Shown piece by piece: positions 43,550-51,557 of a DNA stretch of 55,306 nt (positions within the stretch are counted from its first letter, which is position 1; each line of letters opens with the position of its first letter). Made by a program: the position numbers and the translations under genes. The stretch covers positions 1 through 55,306 of the forward strand of contig CALAZS010000281.1 of the NCBI GenBank assembly GCA_937926265.1, in the 5' to 3' direction. This stretch comes from an uncultured Gammaproteobacteria bacterium. Its GTDB lineage: Bacteria; Pseudomonadota; Gammaproteobacteria; Chromatiales; Chromatiaceae. The notes beneath the pieces are model-generated. The model was not told the DNA's origin, did no database searches, and worked only from the letters and a program-made list of their open reading frames with translations.

Positions 43550-43942
43550 TTAATCGCCGAAGACCATGAGTCTGTCTGACTCAATGGCAGCTTCAATCAA
43601 CTGACCCAAGCCTGAGATACGAAACGCAGGATGAATGTTGGTTGCATCCTTACCGTTACGCTCAGCTTCACCATCATCCACAATACCGCGACGCTGCGCT
43701 GCGGCAACACACACAACCATATCTAGGTTGTGCGCTTCTGCCAGTTCCGCCCAACGGTTAACGATATGACGATCATCCTGGGGAGGTGACGTAATACGCG
43801 TACTGTTATTCACGCCGTCATGGTAAAGAAAAACACGAGAGATCTCGTGACCTTTATCCAGGGCAGCTTTTGCGAAATGATAGGCAGAATCAGTTGCCTG
43901 ATGCTGATATGGCCCTTCGTTTATCTGAATTGCATACTTCAT
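43550..43942 (-). CDS. dsrE: DsrE, subunit of the DsrEFH sulfurtransferase
   Basis: A 130-residue DsrE/TusD family protein. Cys78 (DMVVCVAAAQRRGI) is exactly at the active position known from A. vinosum and takes the persulfide. The gene follows dsrB by 27 bases and begins the dsrEFH block. Confidence 0.96.
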   Translation of the reverse strand: MKYAIQINEGPYQHQATDSAYHFAKAALDKGHEISRVFLYHDGVNNSTRITSPPQDDRHIVNRWAELAEAHNLDMVVCVAAAQRRGIVDDGEAERNGKDATNIHPAFRISGLGQLIEAAIESDRLMVFGD

Positions 43943-43969
43943 AACAAACCTCGACTTCTTAGACTTCGC

Positions 43970-45043
43970 TTAGAAGCGGATGTAGTTAGAAGAGTTCAGA
44001 CTGCGACGGGCACCACGCCAGTTATCAATGTGGTACTTGGTAAATGGCAGCTCAACTTCTTCGAAGAAACGAGGCCAACCAATACGCTCAACCCATTCGT
44101 TGATACGTTCCCAGTCACGAGCACCTTCTTTGTAAGCTTTCAGGATACGCTTAACGATCGCTGTAGCTTCAGGCCAGCGTGGCGGGTTGTTAGGAATACC
44201 AGCAGCAACCAGACGTTGGAAAGTTGGTTTACCACGAGCATTGGAGTGGTTACCACCAACCCAGATAGCCAGTTTAGTGTGCTCTGCATCGTTGATCATC
44301 ATTGGAGGACATGGAGGGAAGCAGGCACCACAACAGATACATTTCTTCTCATCAACTTCCAATGAAGGCTTACCGTTAACCAGTGCAGGACGAATCGCAG
44401 CAACCGGGCAACGGGCAACAACTGAAGGACGCTCACAAACGTTTGCAACCAGATCATGGTTGATCTTGGGTGGCTTGGTGTGTTGAACATTGATAGCGAT
44501 ATCACCCTGGCCACCGCAGTTAATCTGGCAGCAGGAAGTGGTGATATGAACACGGTTAGGCATATCAGCTGTGCGGAAGTCGTCAATCAGCTCATCCATC
44601 ATTGACTTAACAACACCAGATGCGTCCGTACCCGGGATATCACAGTGCAACCAACCCTGAGTGTGAGAAATCATGGTTACAGAGTTCTGAGTACCACCAA
44701 CAACATAACCTTTATCTTCAACTGCTTTGATAAGGGCATCAACACGGGAACCGTCAGTTAACTGATATTCAAGGTTGGAACGGATAGTGAAGTGAATAAA
44801 ACCATCAGCATACTCATCACCGATGTCACACAGTTCACGCAAAGAGTAAACATCAAGAATACGTTGTGTACCTACACGAACAGTCCAGATTTCATCGCCA
44901 CTGTGGGCAACATGACGCAGTACACCTGGACGTGGATGCTCATGATATTTCCACAAACCGAAGTTTTTACGCATAACTGGATGCATATATTGGAATGGAT
45001 CCGGACAGCCGGTTTCGATTGGCTCACGCATTTCTTTCGCCAT
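43970..45043 (-). CDS. dsrB: DsrB, dissimilatory sulfite reductase beta subunit
   Basis: A 357-residue subunit of the alpha2beta2 sirohaem enzyme. Cofactor-binding cysteines are in TTSCCQINCGGQGD and VANVCERPSVVARCP. An inserted ferredoxin domain has CICCGACFPPC. In sulfur oxidisers the enzyme runs in reverse, turning DsrC-bound sulfur to sulfite. The gene is separated from dsrA by an 81-base spacer containing a hairpin. Confidence 0.97.
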   Translation of the reverse strand: MAKEMREPIETGCPDPFQYMHPVMRKNFGLWKYHEHPRPGVLRHVAHSGDEIWTVRVGTQRILDVYSLRELCDIGDEYADGFIHFTIRSNLEYQLTDGSRVDALIKAVEDKGYVVGGTQNSVTMISHTQGWLHCDIPGTDASGVVKSMMDELIDDFRTADMPNRVHITTSCCQINCGGQGDIAINVQHTKPPKINHDLVANVCERPSVVARCPVAAIRPALVNGKPSLEVDEKKCICCGACFPPCPPMMINDAEHTKLAIWVGGNHSNARGKPTFQRLVAAGIPNNPPRWPEATAIVKRILKAYKEGARDWERINEWVERIGWPRFFEEVELPFTKYHIDNWRGARRSLNSSNYIRF

Positions 45044-45074
45044 CGTTATCTCCTACGATAGATTTTTTGATTAG

Positions 45075-45094
45075 CTCCCCGTATTACCGGGGAG
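45075..45094 (-). promoter_or_regulatory. GC-rich hairpin between dsrA and dsrB
   Basis: CTCCCCG (45075-45081) and CGGGGAG (45088-45094) form a perfect 7-bp stem with a 6-base loop, about 30 bases after the dsrA stop. It has no T tract. It shares the CTCCCC/GGGGAG pairs with the dsrC-dsrM hairpin. A role in mRNA stability or processing is likely. Confidence 0.6.
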
Positions 45095-45124
45095 ACCAAA
45101 TTGAATTTAATAATGAAACTTGGA

Positions 45125-46372
45125 TCAGGCTTCAGCTTGACGCTCAAACCATTTCTCAGCTTCAGCATCCCAGCCATCCATACGAACATAGGAAGACTGG
45201 CGCGGCTCGCTGATCATATTCGGATCAACTTCAACACCGACACCTTCCAAGAAATTAACCAGACCGATACGCTCAATCATTTCACCACAACGTTCGTGCT
45301 CAAGAGCATTTTCTGCCCAGAAATCAATGATTTCTTCAGCCAGCTCAACAAGCTCTTCCCAGTCTTCTTCTGTTTCCAGCTTTTTGAAAGGAACAACAAC
45401 GGTACCCATCAAATCACCAATTTTCAGGGTACGCTTACCACCGATAAGAATGGTTACACCTTTGTCATCACCAGGACTAAGCGCTTTAGGCATAACATTC
45501 AGACAGTGCATACAACGAACACAATCCTGATTGTTAATAGCCAGTGAATCGTCGTCATTCAGAGACAGCGCATTGGTTGGACAACGGCTGATAACATTGT
45601 CAATCATGTACTGACGACCTTTACGGCCAACAAAAGCCTTAACTTCGTCCTGATCAACTTTCATGTCATCGCGCCATGTACCGATAACTGCAAAGTCAGC
45701 ACGCTCGATAGCATTCTGACAGTCGTTACCACAACCGGAGATTTTGAATTTGAATTTGTAAGGAAGTGCTGGACGGTGAACGTCATCAGTGAAGTTGTTT
45801 ACCAGCAAACGGTGTGCTTTCTGTTCGTTTGTGCAAGACATTTCGCAACGAGCCGCACCAACACAAGACATTGCTGTACGAACACATGGACCTGCACCAC
45901 CAAGATCCCAACCGTAATCATTGATCTTGTCAAAGAAGTGCTGAGTTCTTTCTGTATCAGTACCGATGAACATGATGTTACCAGTCTGACCGTGGAAAGT
46001 TACCAGACCTGAACCCCACTCTTCCCAGTCATCTGCCAATTGACGCAGAATTTTAGTGTCGTAGTGGTTACCAGCAGGTGGCTGAACACGCAGAGTATGG
46101 AATTCTTTGGATTCAGGGAAGGCATGACCAACTTCAGAGAATCGCGGAATGATACCGCCACCGTAACCGTATACAGATACAGTCCCACCTTTCCAGTAAC
46201 CTTTACGGGTTTCAAAAGAATGCTCAAGCTGACCCAACAGGTCGTTGGTTACTTTATTGATTCGCTCGTCTGGGTGGTTGTCACGTAATGCTTTGATACC
46301 AGAAATGTAACTGGGCCAAGGGCCATCTTCCAGCTGATCCAGCATCGGAGTAAAGTGCTTCTCAATAGCCAT
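45125..46372 (-). CDS. dsrA: DsrA, dissimilatory sulfite reductase alpha subunit
   Basis: A 415-residue subunit, about the length of the A. vinosum protein. The coupled sirohaem-[4Fe-4S] site is marked by CVGAARCEMSC and CGNDCQNA; the ferredoxin insert by CVRCMHCLNVMPKAL. It is the first gene of the cluster, preceded by CTAGGAGAG, a good ribosome-binding site. The whole minus-strand run to dsrP follows with short spacers. Confidence 0.97.
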   Translation of the reverse strand: MAIEKHFTPMLDQLEDGPWPSYISGIKALRDNHPDERINKVTNDLLGQLEHSFETRKGYWKGGTVSVYGYGGGIIPRFSEVGHAFPESKEFHTLRVQPPAGNHYDTKILRQLADDWEEWGSGLVTFHGQTGNIMFIGTDTERTQHFFDKINDYGWDLGGAGPCVRTAMSCVGAARCEMSCTNEQKAHRLLVNNFTDDVHRPALPYKFKFKISGCGNDCQNAIERADFAVIGTWRDDMKVDQDEVKAFVGRKGRQYMIDNVISRCPTNALSLNDDDSLAINNQDCVRCMHCLNVMPKALSPGDDKGVTILIGGKRTLKIGDLMGTVVVPFKKLETEEDWEELVELAEEIIDFWAENALEHERCGEMIERIGLVNFLEGVGVEVDPNMISEPRQSSYVRMDGWDAEAEKWFERQAEA

Positions 46373-46838
46373 GCGCTAGCTCTCCTAGAGTTCTAAATTG
46401 AATTGGTTGGTTAAAGCCTGTTGCTCTAACCAGGAAACTTGCAACATTAATTAAAGCCGAATCGACGGCTTTCTAACGGACGGCAAATATAGACAGTTCT
46501 ATAACAGTCAGCTACTCCACCTTGGGGGTGGTAGGTATAACATTTCATATCCCCTAAGAGATATAAAAAATAGATTTCTACCGAAGTTATTTATCTAAGC
46601 AACTGTTTTTTCAGCTTTTAATATAAATAAAAGCCAATCAGCTTACCGCCTGATTTACTGCAAATTTCCAGAATACGTAGCCATAATCTGGCTGCTTAAT
46701 AATGGCCGCAAGATACTAAATCAACGTATTTTTCATGGTCAATACACGGAAACACTTGAATTATATTTCATTGACCCAGATCATTAATTACTAATTTATT
46801 TATATTTTTTTCAATATTTTGCCAAACAAGGTTTCATA
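46373..46838. promoter_or_regulatory. Divergent control region between dsrA and the Cas6-like gene set
   Basis: 466 bases without a gene, AT-rich (roughly two-thirds A+T by eye). It should hold the dsrA promoter and that of the plus-strand genes. Seen in it: a hairpin AAAGCCG-AATCGA-CGGCTTT (46453-46472) in the dsrA leader, an interrupted dyad with CCACC (46517-46521) and GGTGG (46527-46531), and a TATACC-like -10 candidate on the minus strand around 46533. No box is certain. Confidence 0.6.
46453..46472 (-). promoter_or_regulatory. Leader hairpin about 80 bases before dsrA
   Basis: A perfect 7-bp stem (AAAGCCG and CGGCTTT) with a 6-base loop. On the dsrA strand it is followed by an AATTAATG stretch rather than a T run, so full termination is unlikely. 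It may slow RNA polymerase or stabilise the 5' leader. Confidence 0.4.
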
Positions 46839-47027
46839 ATGCTGTATTTAAGCCAAATCGTTATCGCCAACCAGGACATCGACTCATTTGACGAGTTAAT
46901 GGCATTAATTCCTGAATATGCCAAGCGAGGCGAACGTTTTTTCAGAATGGACATCAAACCCCCGTACCCTGATACCCCTGAAAACTGGGAAGACCGTCTT
47001 GAATCTGCGTTCAGTGGACGCATCTAA
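46839..47027 (+). CDS. Small uncharacterised protein, 62 aa
   Basis: A short acidic protein with no known domain. It starts hydrophobic (MLYLSQIVIANQDIDSF) and ends proline- and acid-rich (KPPYPDTPENWEDRLESAF). AAGG precedes the ATG at a normal distance, and codon use looks like that of the neighbours. It is the first of a plus-strand set divergent from dsrA and probably shares its transcript with the 237-aa protein, the Cas6-like protein and the DsrC paralogue. Function unknown. Confidence 0.7.
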   Translation: MLYLSQIVIANQDIDSFDELMALIPEYAKRGERFFRMDIKPPYPDTPENWEDRLESAFSGRI

Positions 47028-47081
47028 CCCCTCATATTATCCCTGAATTTCAACGGGACTCATCAACAGAGACTATTAACC

Positions 47082-47795
47082 ATGGAATTTTTCGATCCGA
47101 ATGATTCAAGCACTGAATCTGATGTTGGTTCATTATTGAACGACCTTGGCCAAAAGGCAGAACTAGAAGGCCTGATTGTTGAATTACGCGAAAAGCTGTT
47201 AAATCTGCCCCCTGAAACATCAGAAGTTGAAAAATGCACTATCGAACTGGATATTGCCAGCGCTCAACAGCAACTTGAGCGAGGCCATGAAGCCTGGCCA
47301 ACTGCCCGCGCCGCCTTTGATGTTTTCGTAAAACATCAGGAATGGGAGAAAGCTGTGCAGGCCTGTGATGTGCTATATCTCTCAGATCAGACTGACTCTC
47401 TGGTTGCACTCGGCAATGGTATCTGGCTTGCTGTGACTTTTCCGATCGACCCCGAAATCACTGTCAATATGCTGGCTCATGTTATTGACGACACGCCAGA
47501 TGATTCAGATGGCGCTGCTGTCGCAGCAGCTACAGCATTGTTCATTGCTGACACCCGTACAGATGATGGCCCTCAAAGGGACAGATTGCACTTTTTTGCT
47601 TCGCAGTTACTTGGCAAAGTGGCGCGCCGGCATAGCGAGGTCGAAAACCAGGCGCAGTTTGATTTCTGGACTGAGAAGTTGGAGCTGAATGACCCGGACA
47701 AGTTTCTGGTGCGTCTTCGCAATGTAGTCGATGTTCTGGCTCAGGAAAACTGGTGGATTGACCGAGACCAGATTAGGAACTCGATACCTGAGTAA
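47082..47795 (+). CDS. Uncharacterised helical protein, 237 aa
   Basis: No family recognised. The protein is acidic and soluble. Residues 25-85 look like paired helices with TPR-like spacing (AQQQLERGHEAWPTARAAFD, then VKHQEWEKAVQACDVLY). Two cysteines are visible. The rest is helical with Asp-rich loops (DDTPDDSDGAA). It lies between the 62-aa gene and the Cas6-like gene, about 50 bases from each. A scaffold or protein-binding role is possible but is only inference. Confidence 0.75.
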   Translation: MEFFDPNDSSTESDVGSLLNDLGQKAELEGLIVELREKLLNLPPETSEVEKCTIELDIASAQQQLERGHEAWPTARAAFDVFVKHQEWEKAVQACDVLYLSDQTDSLVALGNGIWLAVTFPIDPEITVNMLAHVIDDTPDDSDGAAVAAATALFIADTRTDDGPQRDRLHFFASQLLGKVARRHSEVENQAQFDFWTEKLELNDPDKFLVRLRNVVDVLAQENWWIDRDQIRNSIPE

Positions 47796-47844
47796 TAAAT
47801 ATTCACTAATTTAAGCGATTCAATTTAGTCAAAAGGCACATTAA

Positions 47845-48543
47845 ATGCTCTGGGAAGACAGTAACAAAAAAAAAGGTTTTGAAGTCGATGATTCCGTCGT
47901 TGATCTGTTGTTCAACATAGAATGCCGGGAATTACCGGTAGATCACATCTACCATTTATCCAAGGCAATCAAGGATGCCCTGCCCGGTCATATCAGCCAG
48001 GACCTGGGCATTCATCCCATATACCTTGCTGGGTCGCAGAACGGCTGGGAGCGGCCTGATGAGAGTCTTGGTCAAAACCTGATTTTATCCAAGCGTACCA
48101 AGCTGGTTCTCAGGGTAAAAAAAGAACACCGGGACGAGCTTACAAAGCTTCTGAATGATTCAACCCTGGATATCAACGGCTTTGAAATGAAAATCAAAAA
48201 GCCGAAGATAAGAAAACTCAGTAAAGACGGTACGGTTTTTTCCCGTTCAATCGTCTGTTCTGAGAACGAACAGGAAGATGAAATGGCGTTTCTGAAACGC
48301 ATTCAAATAGAACTATCCGAAATGGGCATTGATATCAAAAAAGCCCTGTGCGGAAAAACACACCCGATAAAAACCCCGGATGGCCCTATTCTGACGCGCA
48401 GCCTGATGTTGGCTGAATTAAAGCCCGAGGATGCCTTGAAATTACAGCAACTGGGGGTTGGTCAACATAAGGATATTGGCTGCGGACTTTTTCTGCCACA
48501 TAAAGGCATAGATGCTGTAGGTGAATCCACAGATGACGAATAG
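47845..48543 (+). CDS. Cas6/Cmx6-like (RAMP-fold) protein, not linked to a CRISPR array
   Basis: A 232-residue protein resembling the Cas6/Cmx6 family of the type I-MYXAN CRISPR subtype. Recognisable points are IECRELPVDHIYHLSKAI (about residues 26-43), LAGSQNGWERPDE, TKLVLRVKKEH, and a C-terminal glycine-rich loop GVGQHKDIGCGLFLPHKGID typical of RAMP RNA-binding proteins. Cas6 cuts precursor CRISPR RNA beside a hairpin. No repeats, other cas genes or array are in the window. It sits between an unknown helical protein and a DsrC paralogue, opposite the dsr operon, so it may act on cellular RNA. Family assignment is from memory of motifs and needs a profile search. Confidence 0.7.
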   Translation: MLWEDSNKKKGFEVDDSVVDLLFNIECRELPVDHIYHLSKAIKDALPGHISQDLGIHPIYLAGSQNGWERPDESLGQNLILSKRTKLVLRVKKEHRDELTKLLNDSTLDINGFEMKIKKPKIRKLSKDGTVFSRSIVCSENEQEDEMAFLKRIQIELSEMGIDIKKALCGKTHPIKTPDGPILTRSLMLAELKPEDALKLQQLGVGQHKDIGCGLFLPHKGIDAVGESTDDE

Positions 48544-48636
48544 AATTTTTTTGATTAAAATCTTGCGACTTTGAATTCTGTGAGTGGCTGATTCAATCCG
48601 TTTTTATTCAGCCACAATGATAATAGGAGTATTAAA

Positions 48637-48978
48637 ATGTCTTTAGAAGTAAACGGTAACTCAATAGAACTGGACGGTAACGGCAACCTGGTTGATCCAA
48701 AAGTATGGGATGAAGATGTTGCCAGAGCATTAGCTGCAGCCGATGACACCATGGATGAACTGACAGAGGAACATTTCGATGTTCTTAACTATCTTCGCGA
48801 AGAATACTTCGAAAACAACAACCAGCCAATGGAACGTGCAATCAACAAAGACATGGGCAAAAGGTGGGGTAAAAAAATCAGCAGCAAAGATCTGTACAAA
48901 CTCTTTCCCGGTGCTCCATCCAAACAGGGTAACCGCATTGCCGGACTGCCATATGTAGCGCGCAAAGGCGGTTACTAA
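48637..48978 (+). CDS. DsrC/TusE-family paralogue lacking both C-terminal cysteines (RspA-like)
   Basis: A 113-residue DsrC-like protein with the family fold (LTEEHFDVLNYLREEYFENN; DLYKLFPGAPSKQGNRIAGLP). Where DsrC has KQACRYAGLP it has KQGNRIAGLP, and the tail ends ARKGGY, so neither functional cysteine is present. Such proteins have been grouped as RspA, presumed regulatory rather than sulfur-carrying. AGGAG precedes the ATG. It is last in the plus-strand set containing the Cas6-like gene and is followed by two hairpins. Confidence 0.9.
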   Translation: MSLEVNGNSIELDGNGNLVDPKVWDEDVARALAAADDTMDELTEEHFDVLNYLREEYFENNNQPMERAINKDMGKRWGKKISSKDLYKLFPGAPSKQGNRIAGLPYVARKGGY

Positions 48979-48990
48979 TTTGAAATGGCA

Positions 48991-49055
48991 ACTCCTTGTT
49001 TTAAGGAGTCATAGCTGAAATAAAGGGGCATGAGTATTAACTCTGCCCCTTTTTT
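48991..49055 (+). terminator. Terminator after the DsrC paralogue
   Basis: A first small hairpin (ACTCC at 48991-48995 with GGAGT at 49005-49009) is followed by a strong one: AAAGGGGCA (49022-49030) with TGCCCCTTT (49044-49052), running into a T tract to 49055. It closes the plus-strand set that begins at 46839. Confidence 0.85.
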
Positions 49056-49121
49056 ATGCACTAATTACAATTATCCTTTTAATCTCGAGAGAATAGTTTT
49101 CAAAAGCTATACACTCTACAT

Positions 49122-50168
49122 ATGCTATTACTCATCATTTACATATCTATCGCGTTAGGCTTTTCCTTTTATTGCTCCATAGCAGAAGCGGTTTTACTTT
49201 CTGTCAGCCGCCCATACGTGACATTACTGGAGAAAGAATCGCCCAGCAAAGGCAAACTGTTGAAAAGCCTTAAAGATGATATCAACCGTCCGTTGGCTGC
49301 AATCCTATCGTTGAATACGATCGCCCATACCATGGGTGCTGCCGGTGCCGGTGCCCAGGCCGCACTGGTATTTGGCAGTGCTTACATTGGTGTTATTTCA
49401 GCCGTACTGACGCTGCTGATCTTGGTTTTTTCAGAAATTATCCCCAAAACTCTGGGCGCACATTACTGGCGCCAACTGGCCGTTCCGGTTGCGCTCAGCC
49501 TTAAGCCGCTTATCTTGATCTTATACCCGTTTGTTCTGCTTTCTGAAAAACTGACAATGGGTCTTACCAAAGAAAAAGATATCAAAATTACCCGTAATGA
49601 AATGGCTGCACTGGCTGATCTGGGTGAGCGTGAAGGTCAGCTTGCTACCCAGGAAACCAGAATATTAAAAAACCTGTTTCTTTTACGCGAAACCAGTGTC
49701 AAAGATATTATGACACCCCGCTCGGTGGTATTTTCACTCTCTGAGGACTTGAAGGTATCCGAGTATTTTGCCCGTCACGACAGTGTCAGGTTTTCTCGAA
49801 TACCCGTATATAAAAACCACCAGGACAACATCATCGGCTTTGTCTTGAGAAATGACCTTCTCCTTGCCCAGGCGCGTGGCAACACGGATAACGAACTGAC
49901 TAACTATGTCCGTGAAATTACGGCATTGCCCTATGATACCAGTGTATTAAATGCCTACGAATCTCTTCTTGATTCCCGTGGACATATTTTGCTTGTTATA
50001 GATGACTACGGCGCAGTCCTGGGCGTTGCCACCCTGGAAGATATTCTTGAAACATTGCTGGGGCTGGAAATTGTCGATGAAGGTGACAAAATCCCTGATA
50101 TGCAGCAGTTAGCCCGTAAACTCTGGCGCAAGCGCGCCCGGGAAATGGGCCTTGATATAGATGATTGA
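49122..50168 (+). CDS. CNNM/CorC-family membrane protein (DUF21 and CBS domains)
   Basis: A 348-residue protein with an N-terminal DUF21 membrane domain of three or four helices (about 1-145, starting LLLIIYISIALGFSFY). A CBS pair follows (about 190-325), with VKDIMTPRSVVFSLSED and VIDDYGAVLGVATLEDILETLLG. Family members affect magnesium or cobalt handling. The CorC/HlyC-type C-terminal domain is missing and replaced by a short basic tail. There is no evident ribosome-binding site before the ATG. The stop codon lies in a 13-bp tandem repeat. Confidence 0.87.
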   Translation: MLLLIIYISIALGFSFYCSIAEAVLLSVSRPYVTLLEKESPSKGKLLKSLKDDINRPLAAILSLNTIAHTMGAAGAGAQAALVFGSAYIGVISAVLTLLILVFSEIIPKTLGAHYWRQLAVPVALSLKPLILILYPFVLLSEKLTMGLTKEKDIKITRNEMAALADLGEREGQLATQETRILKNLFLLRETSVKDIMTPRSVVFSLSEDLKVSEYFARHDSVRFSRIPVYKNHQDNIIGFVLRNDLLLAQARGNTDNELTNYVREITALPYDTSVLNAYESLLDSRGHILLVIDDYGAVLGVATLEDILETLLGLEIVDEGDKIPDMQQLARKLWRKRAREMGLDIDD

Positions 50169-50182
50169 CATTGATGATTAAA
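50157..50182. repeat. Two 13-bp tandem repeats across the CNNM stop codon
   Basis: Units 50157-50169 and 50170-50182 differ at three positions (ATAGATGATTGAC type). The TGA stop (50166-50168) is in the first. It is a fourth case of a short tandem duplication at a gene end; with only two copies and low complexity, chance is harder to exclude here. Confidence 0.5.
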
Positions 50183-50192
50183 TATTAATTAA

Positions 50193-50867
50193 TCAGACAT
50201 CCGCCCACATTCTCAGCAAATTAACGTAAGAACGGTCTACATACTTCGTTTCACTTGCTTCAGGATCTTGACCAAGCATTTTTTCCCGTGCCTGATCCAG
50301 TTCAAATAATAGTTCCCTTTTCGCGGCATCCCTGACAAAACTCTGAATCCAGGTTAACGCCACCTGCCTGATTCCACTGGTAACGGGTGCTACCTGATGA
50401 ACACTTGCAGAGGGATATACCACGGCATCACCGGCATTGAGTTTAACCAGCTTGTCTCCGAAAGGTGTCCTGACGGTTAGCTCGCCCCCCTCGTAACTTT
50501 GTGGGTCATTCAAAAAAACTGTCATTGAAACATCGGTACGGAACCGCCCGCCACCACCACCCATGATAGGATCATCAACATGATCACCGTAGGTCATGCC
50601 AGGCTCATACTTTGAGAAAATAAAATCAGCCATACGGTTAGGTAAGGCAAAACTTTTAAAACGCTGATTATTGCCAAGGCTCGCCATCAGGATTCGGTTG
50701 AGCAATTGCTGTTTTTCAGCGCTCAGGGAAGATTCCAGGTTTTTTTTCACATTGGCCGCTGCCTTACCCGCAGTTACCTTGCCATCGACGAAACTGGTTT
50801 CGTTAAGAATTTCATGGATTTTCTGTAGCTGGGCTTCATTGATGAGTGATTTAATTTCTAATAACAT
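50193..50867 (-). CDS. PKHD-type Fe(II)/2-oxoglutarate hydroxylase (PiuC/YbiX-like)
   Basis: A 224-residue non-haem iron dioxygenase. The iron site is H-x-D in YGDHVDDPIMG near residue 97, with a distal His in SASVHQVAPV near 158 and the 2-oxoglutarate arginine in GIRQVALTW. The frame is open 12 codons upstream to 50903, but Met at 50867 (MLLEIKSL) matches the family N-terminus. Relatives are often iron-regulated; the substrate is unknown. It converges with the CNNM gene. Confidence 0.9.
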   Translation of the reverse strand: MLLEIKSLINEAQLQKIHEILNETSFVDGKVTAGKAAANVKKNLESSLSAEKQQLLNRILMASLGNNQRFKSFALPNRMADFIFSKYEPGMTYGDHVDDPIMGGGGGRFRTDVSMTVFLNDPQSYEGGELTVRTPFGDKLVKLNAGDAVVYPSASVHQVAPVTSGIRQVALTWIQSFVRDAAKRELLFELDQAREKMLGQDPEASETKYVDRSYVNLLRMWADV

Positions 50868-50945
50868 TTCTTTTCCCATAATGATGTCTGCCACCATTAA
50901 CATCTGGTCAACCAGACACCATCAAAGTTAGGTGAATTTAATACC

Positions 50946-51551
50946 ATGTTACTTAAAGTTGTAATCGAAGAACAAACATTCTCTCTGCCAATTGAAGACA
51001 GCCTGGTCCAACAGGCAGAATCCTTTTTCAAAAAAATGGATGAGGATATGGACAAAGGCTGGCAAATGGGACGCGAATGGGTTGAAAAACCCAGTCATCA
51101 ACAACGCCTGACCATTGCTGCTGACAAACTTCTGACAGCACTTGAAAATGATGACAAGAAGCTAGGCATGATGATGGCTGGCTATATTTGCAGCCGCGCA
51201 CCAAACGTAACAATGATTGAAATGGATGTCACCGGTGAAATGGGCCATGACTTCCATGAGCAAAAACAGCAACCACCTGAACCTGCAGCCAAATCAGGAG
51301 CCAGTTCAGCACCCGATTCAACACCGAGGTCTGCACCCAATCAGTCAAAACCACTGTCTAAAATGGAAGCTCTACAACAGGCAGGCAACGAAGTTTCCAG
51401 GGTTTTCAAGTCCGGTAAACAATACAAGTTCAGTATGTTGAATCCAACTTCCGGCCATTGGGAAGAATCACCTGCTATAGCTGACAAGGAAGAAGCGGAA
51501 AACATGCGGGAATTTGCGGTAAAAAAGCGTTTTGACCAACTTGTCGGCTAA
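50946..51551 (+). CDS. Uncharacterised protein, 201 aa
   Basis: An N-terminal domain (about 1-95) with alternating strands and helices (LLKVVIEEQTFSLPIEDSLV; RLTIAADKLLTALENDD) is joined by a Pro/Ser/Ala-rich linker (about 112-140) to a small C-terminal domain with FKSGKQYKFSMLNPTSGHWE. One cysteine, no membrane segment. GGTGA precedes the ATG. It is first of three closely spaced unknown genes. No function can be proposed from sequence alone. Confidence 0.78.
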   Translation: MLLKVVIEEQTFSLPIEDSLVQQAESFFKKMDEDMDKGWQMGREWVEKPSHQQRLTIAADKLLTALENDDKKLGMMMAGYICSRAPNVTMIEMDVTGEMGHDFHEQKQQPPEPAAKSGASSAPDSTPRSAPNQSKPLSKMEALQQAGNEVSRVFKSGKQYKFSMLNPTSGHWEESPAIADKEEAENMREFAVKKRFDQLVG

Positions 51552-51557
51552 TAAACC

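Noticed and set aside
32379..46372. Sulfate-reducer type dsr operon
   Set aside because: DsrEFH and DsrL are present and no dsrD-like gene is seen, which fits sulfur oxidation.
46839..49060. CRISPR array near the Cas6-like gene
   Set aside because: No series of equal repeats with unique spacers is seen on either side; the nearest repeats are unrelated palindromic elements several kb away.
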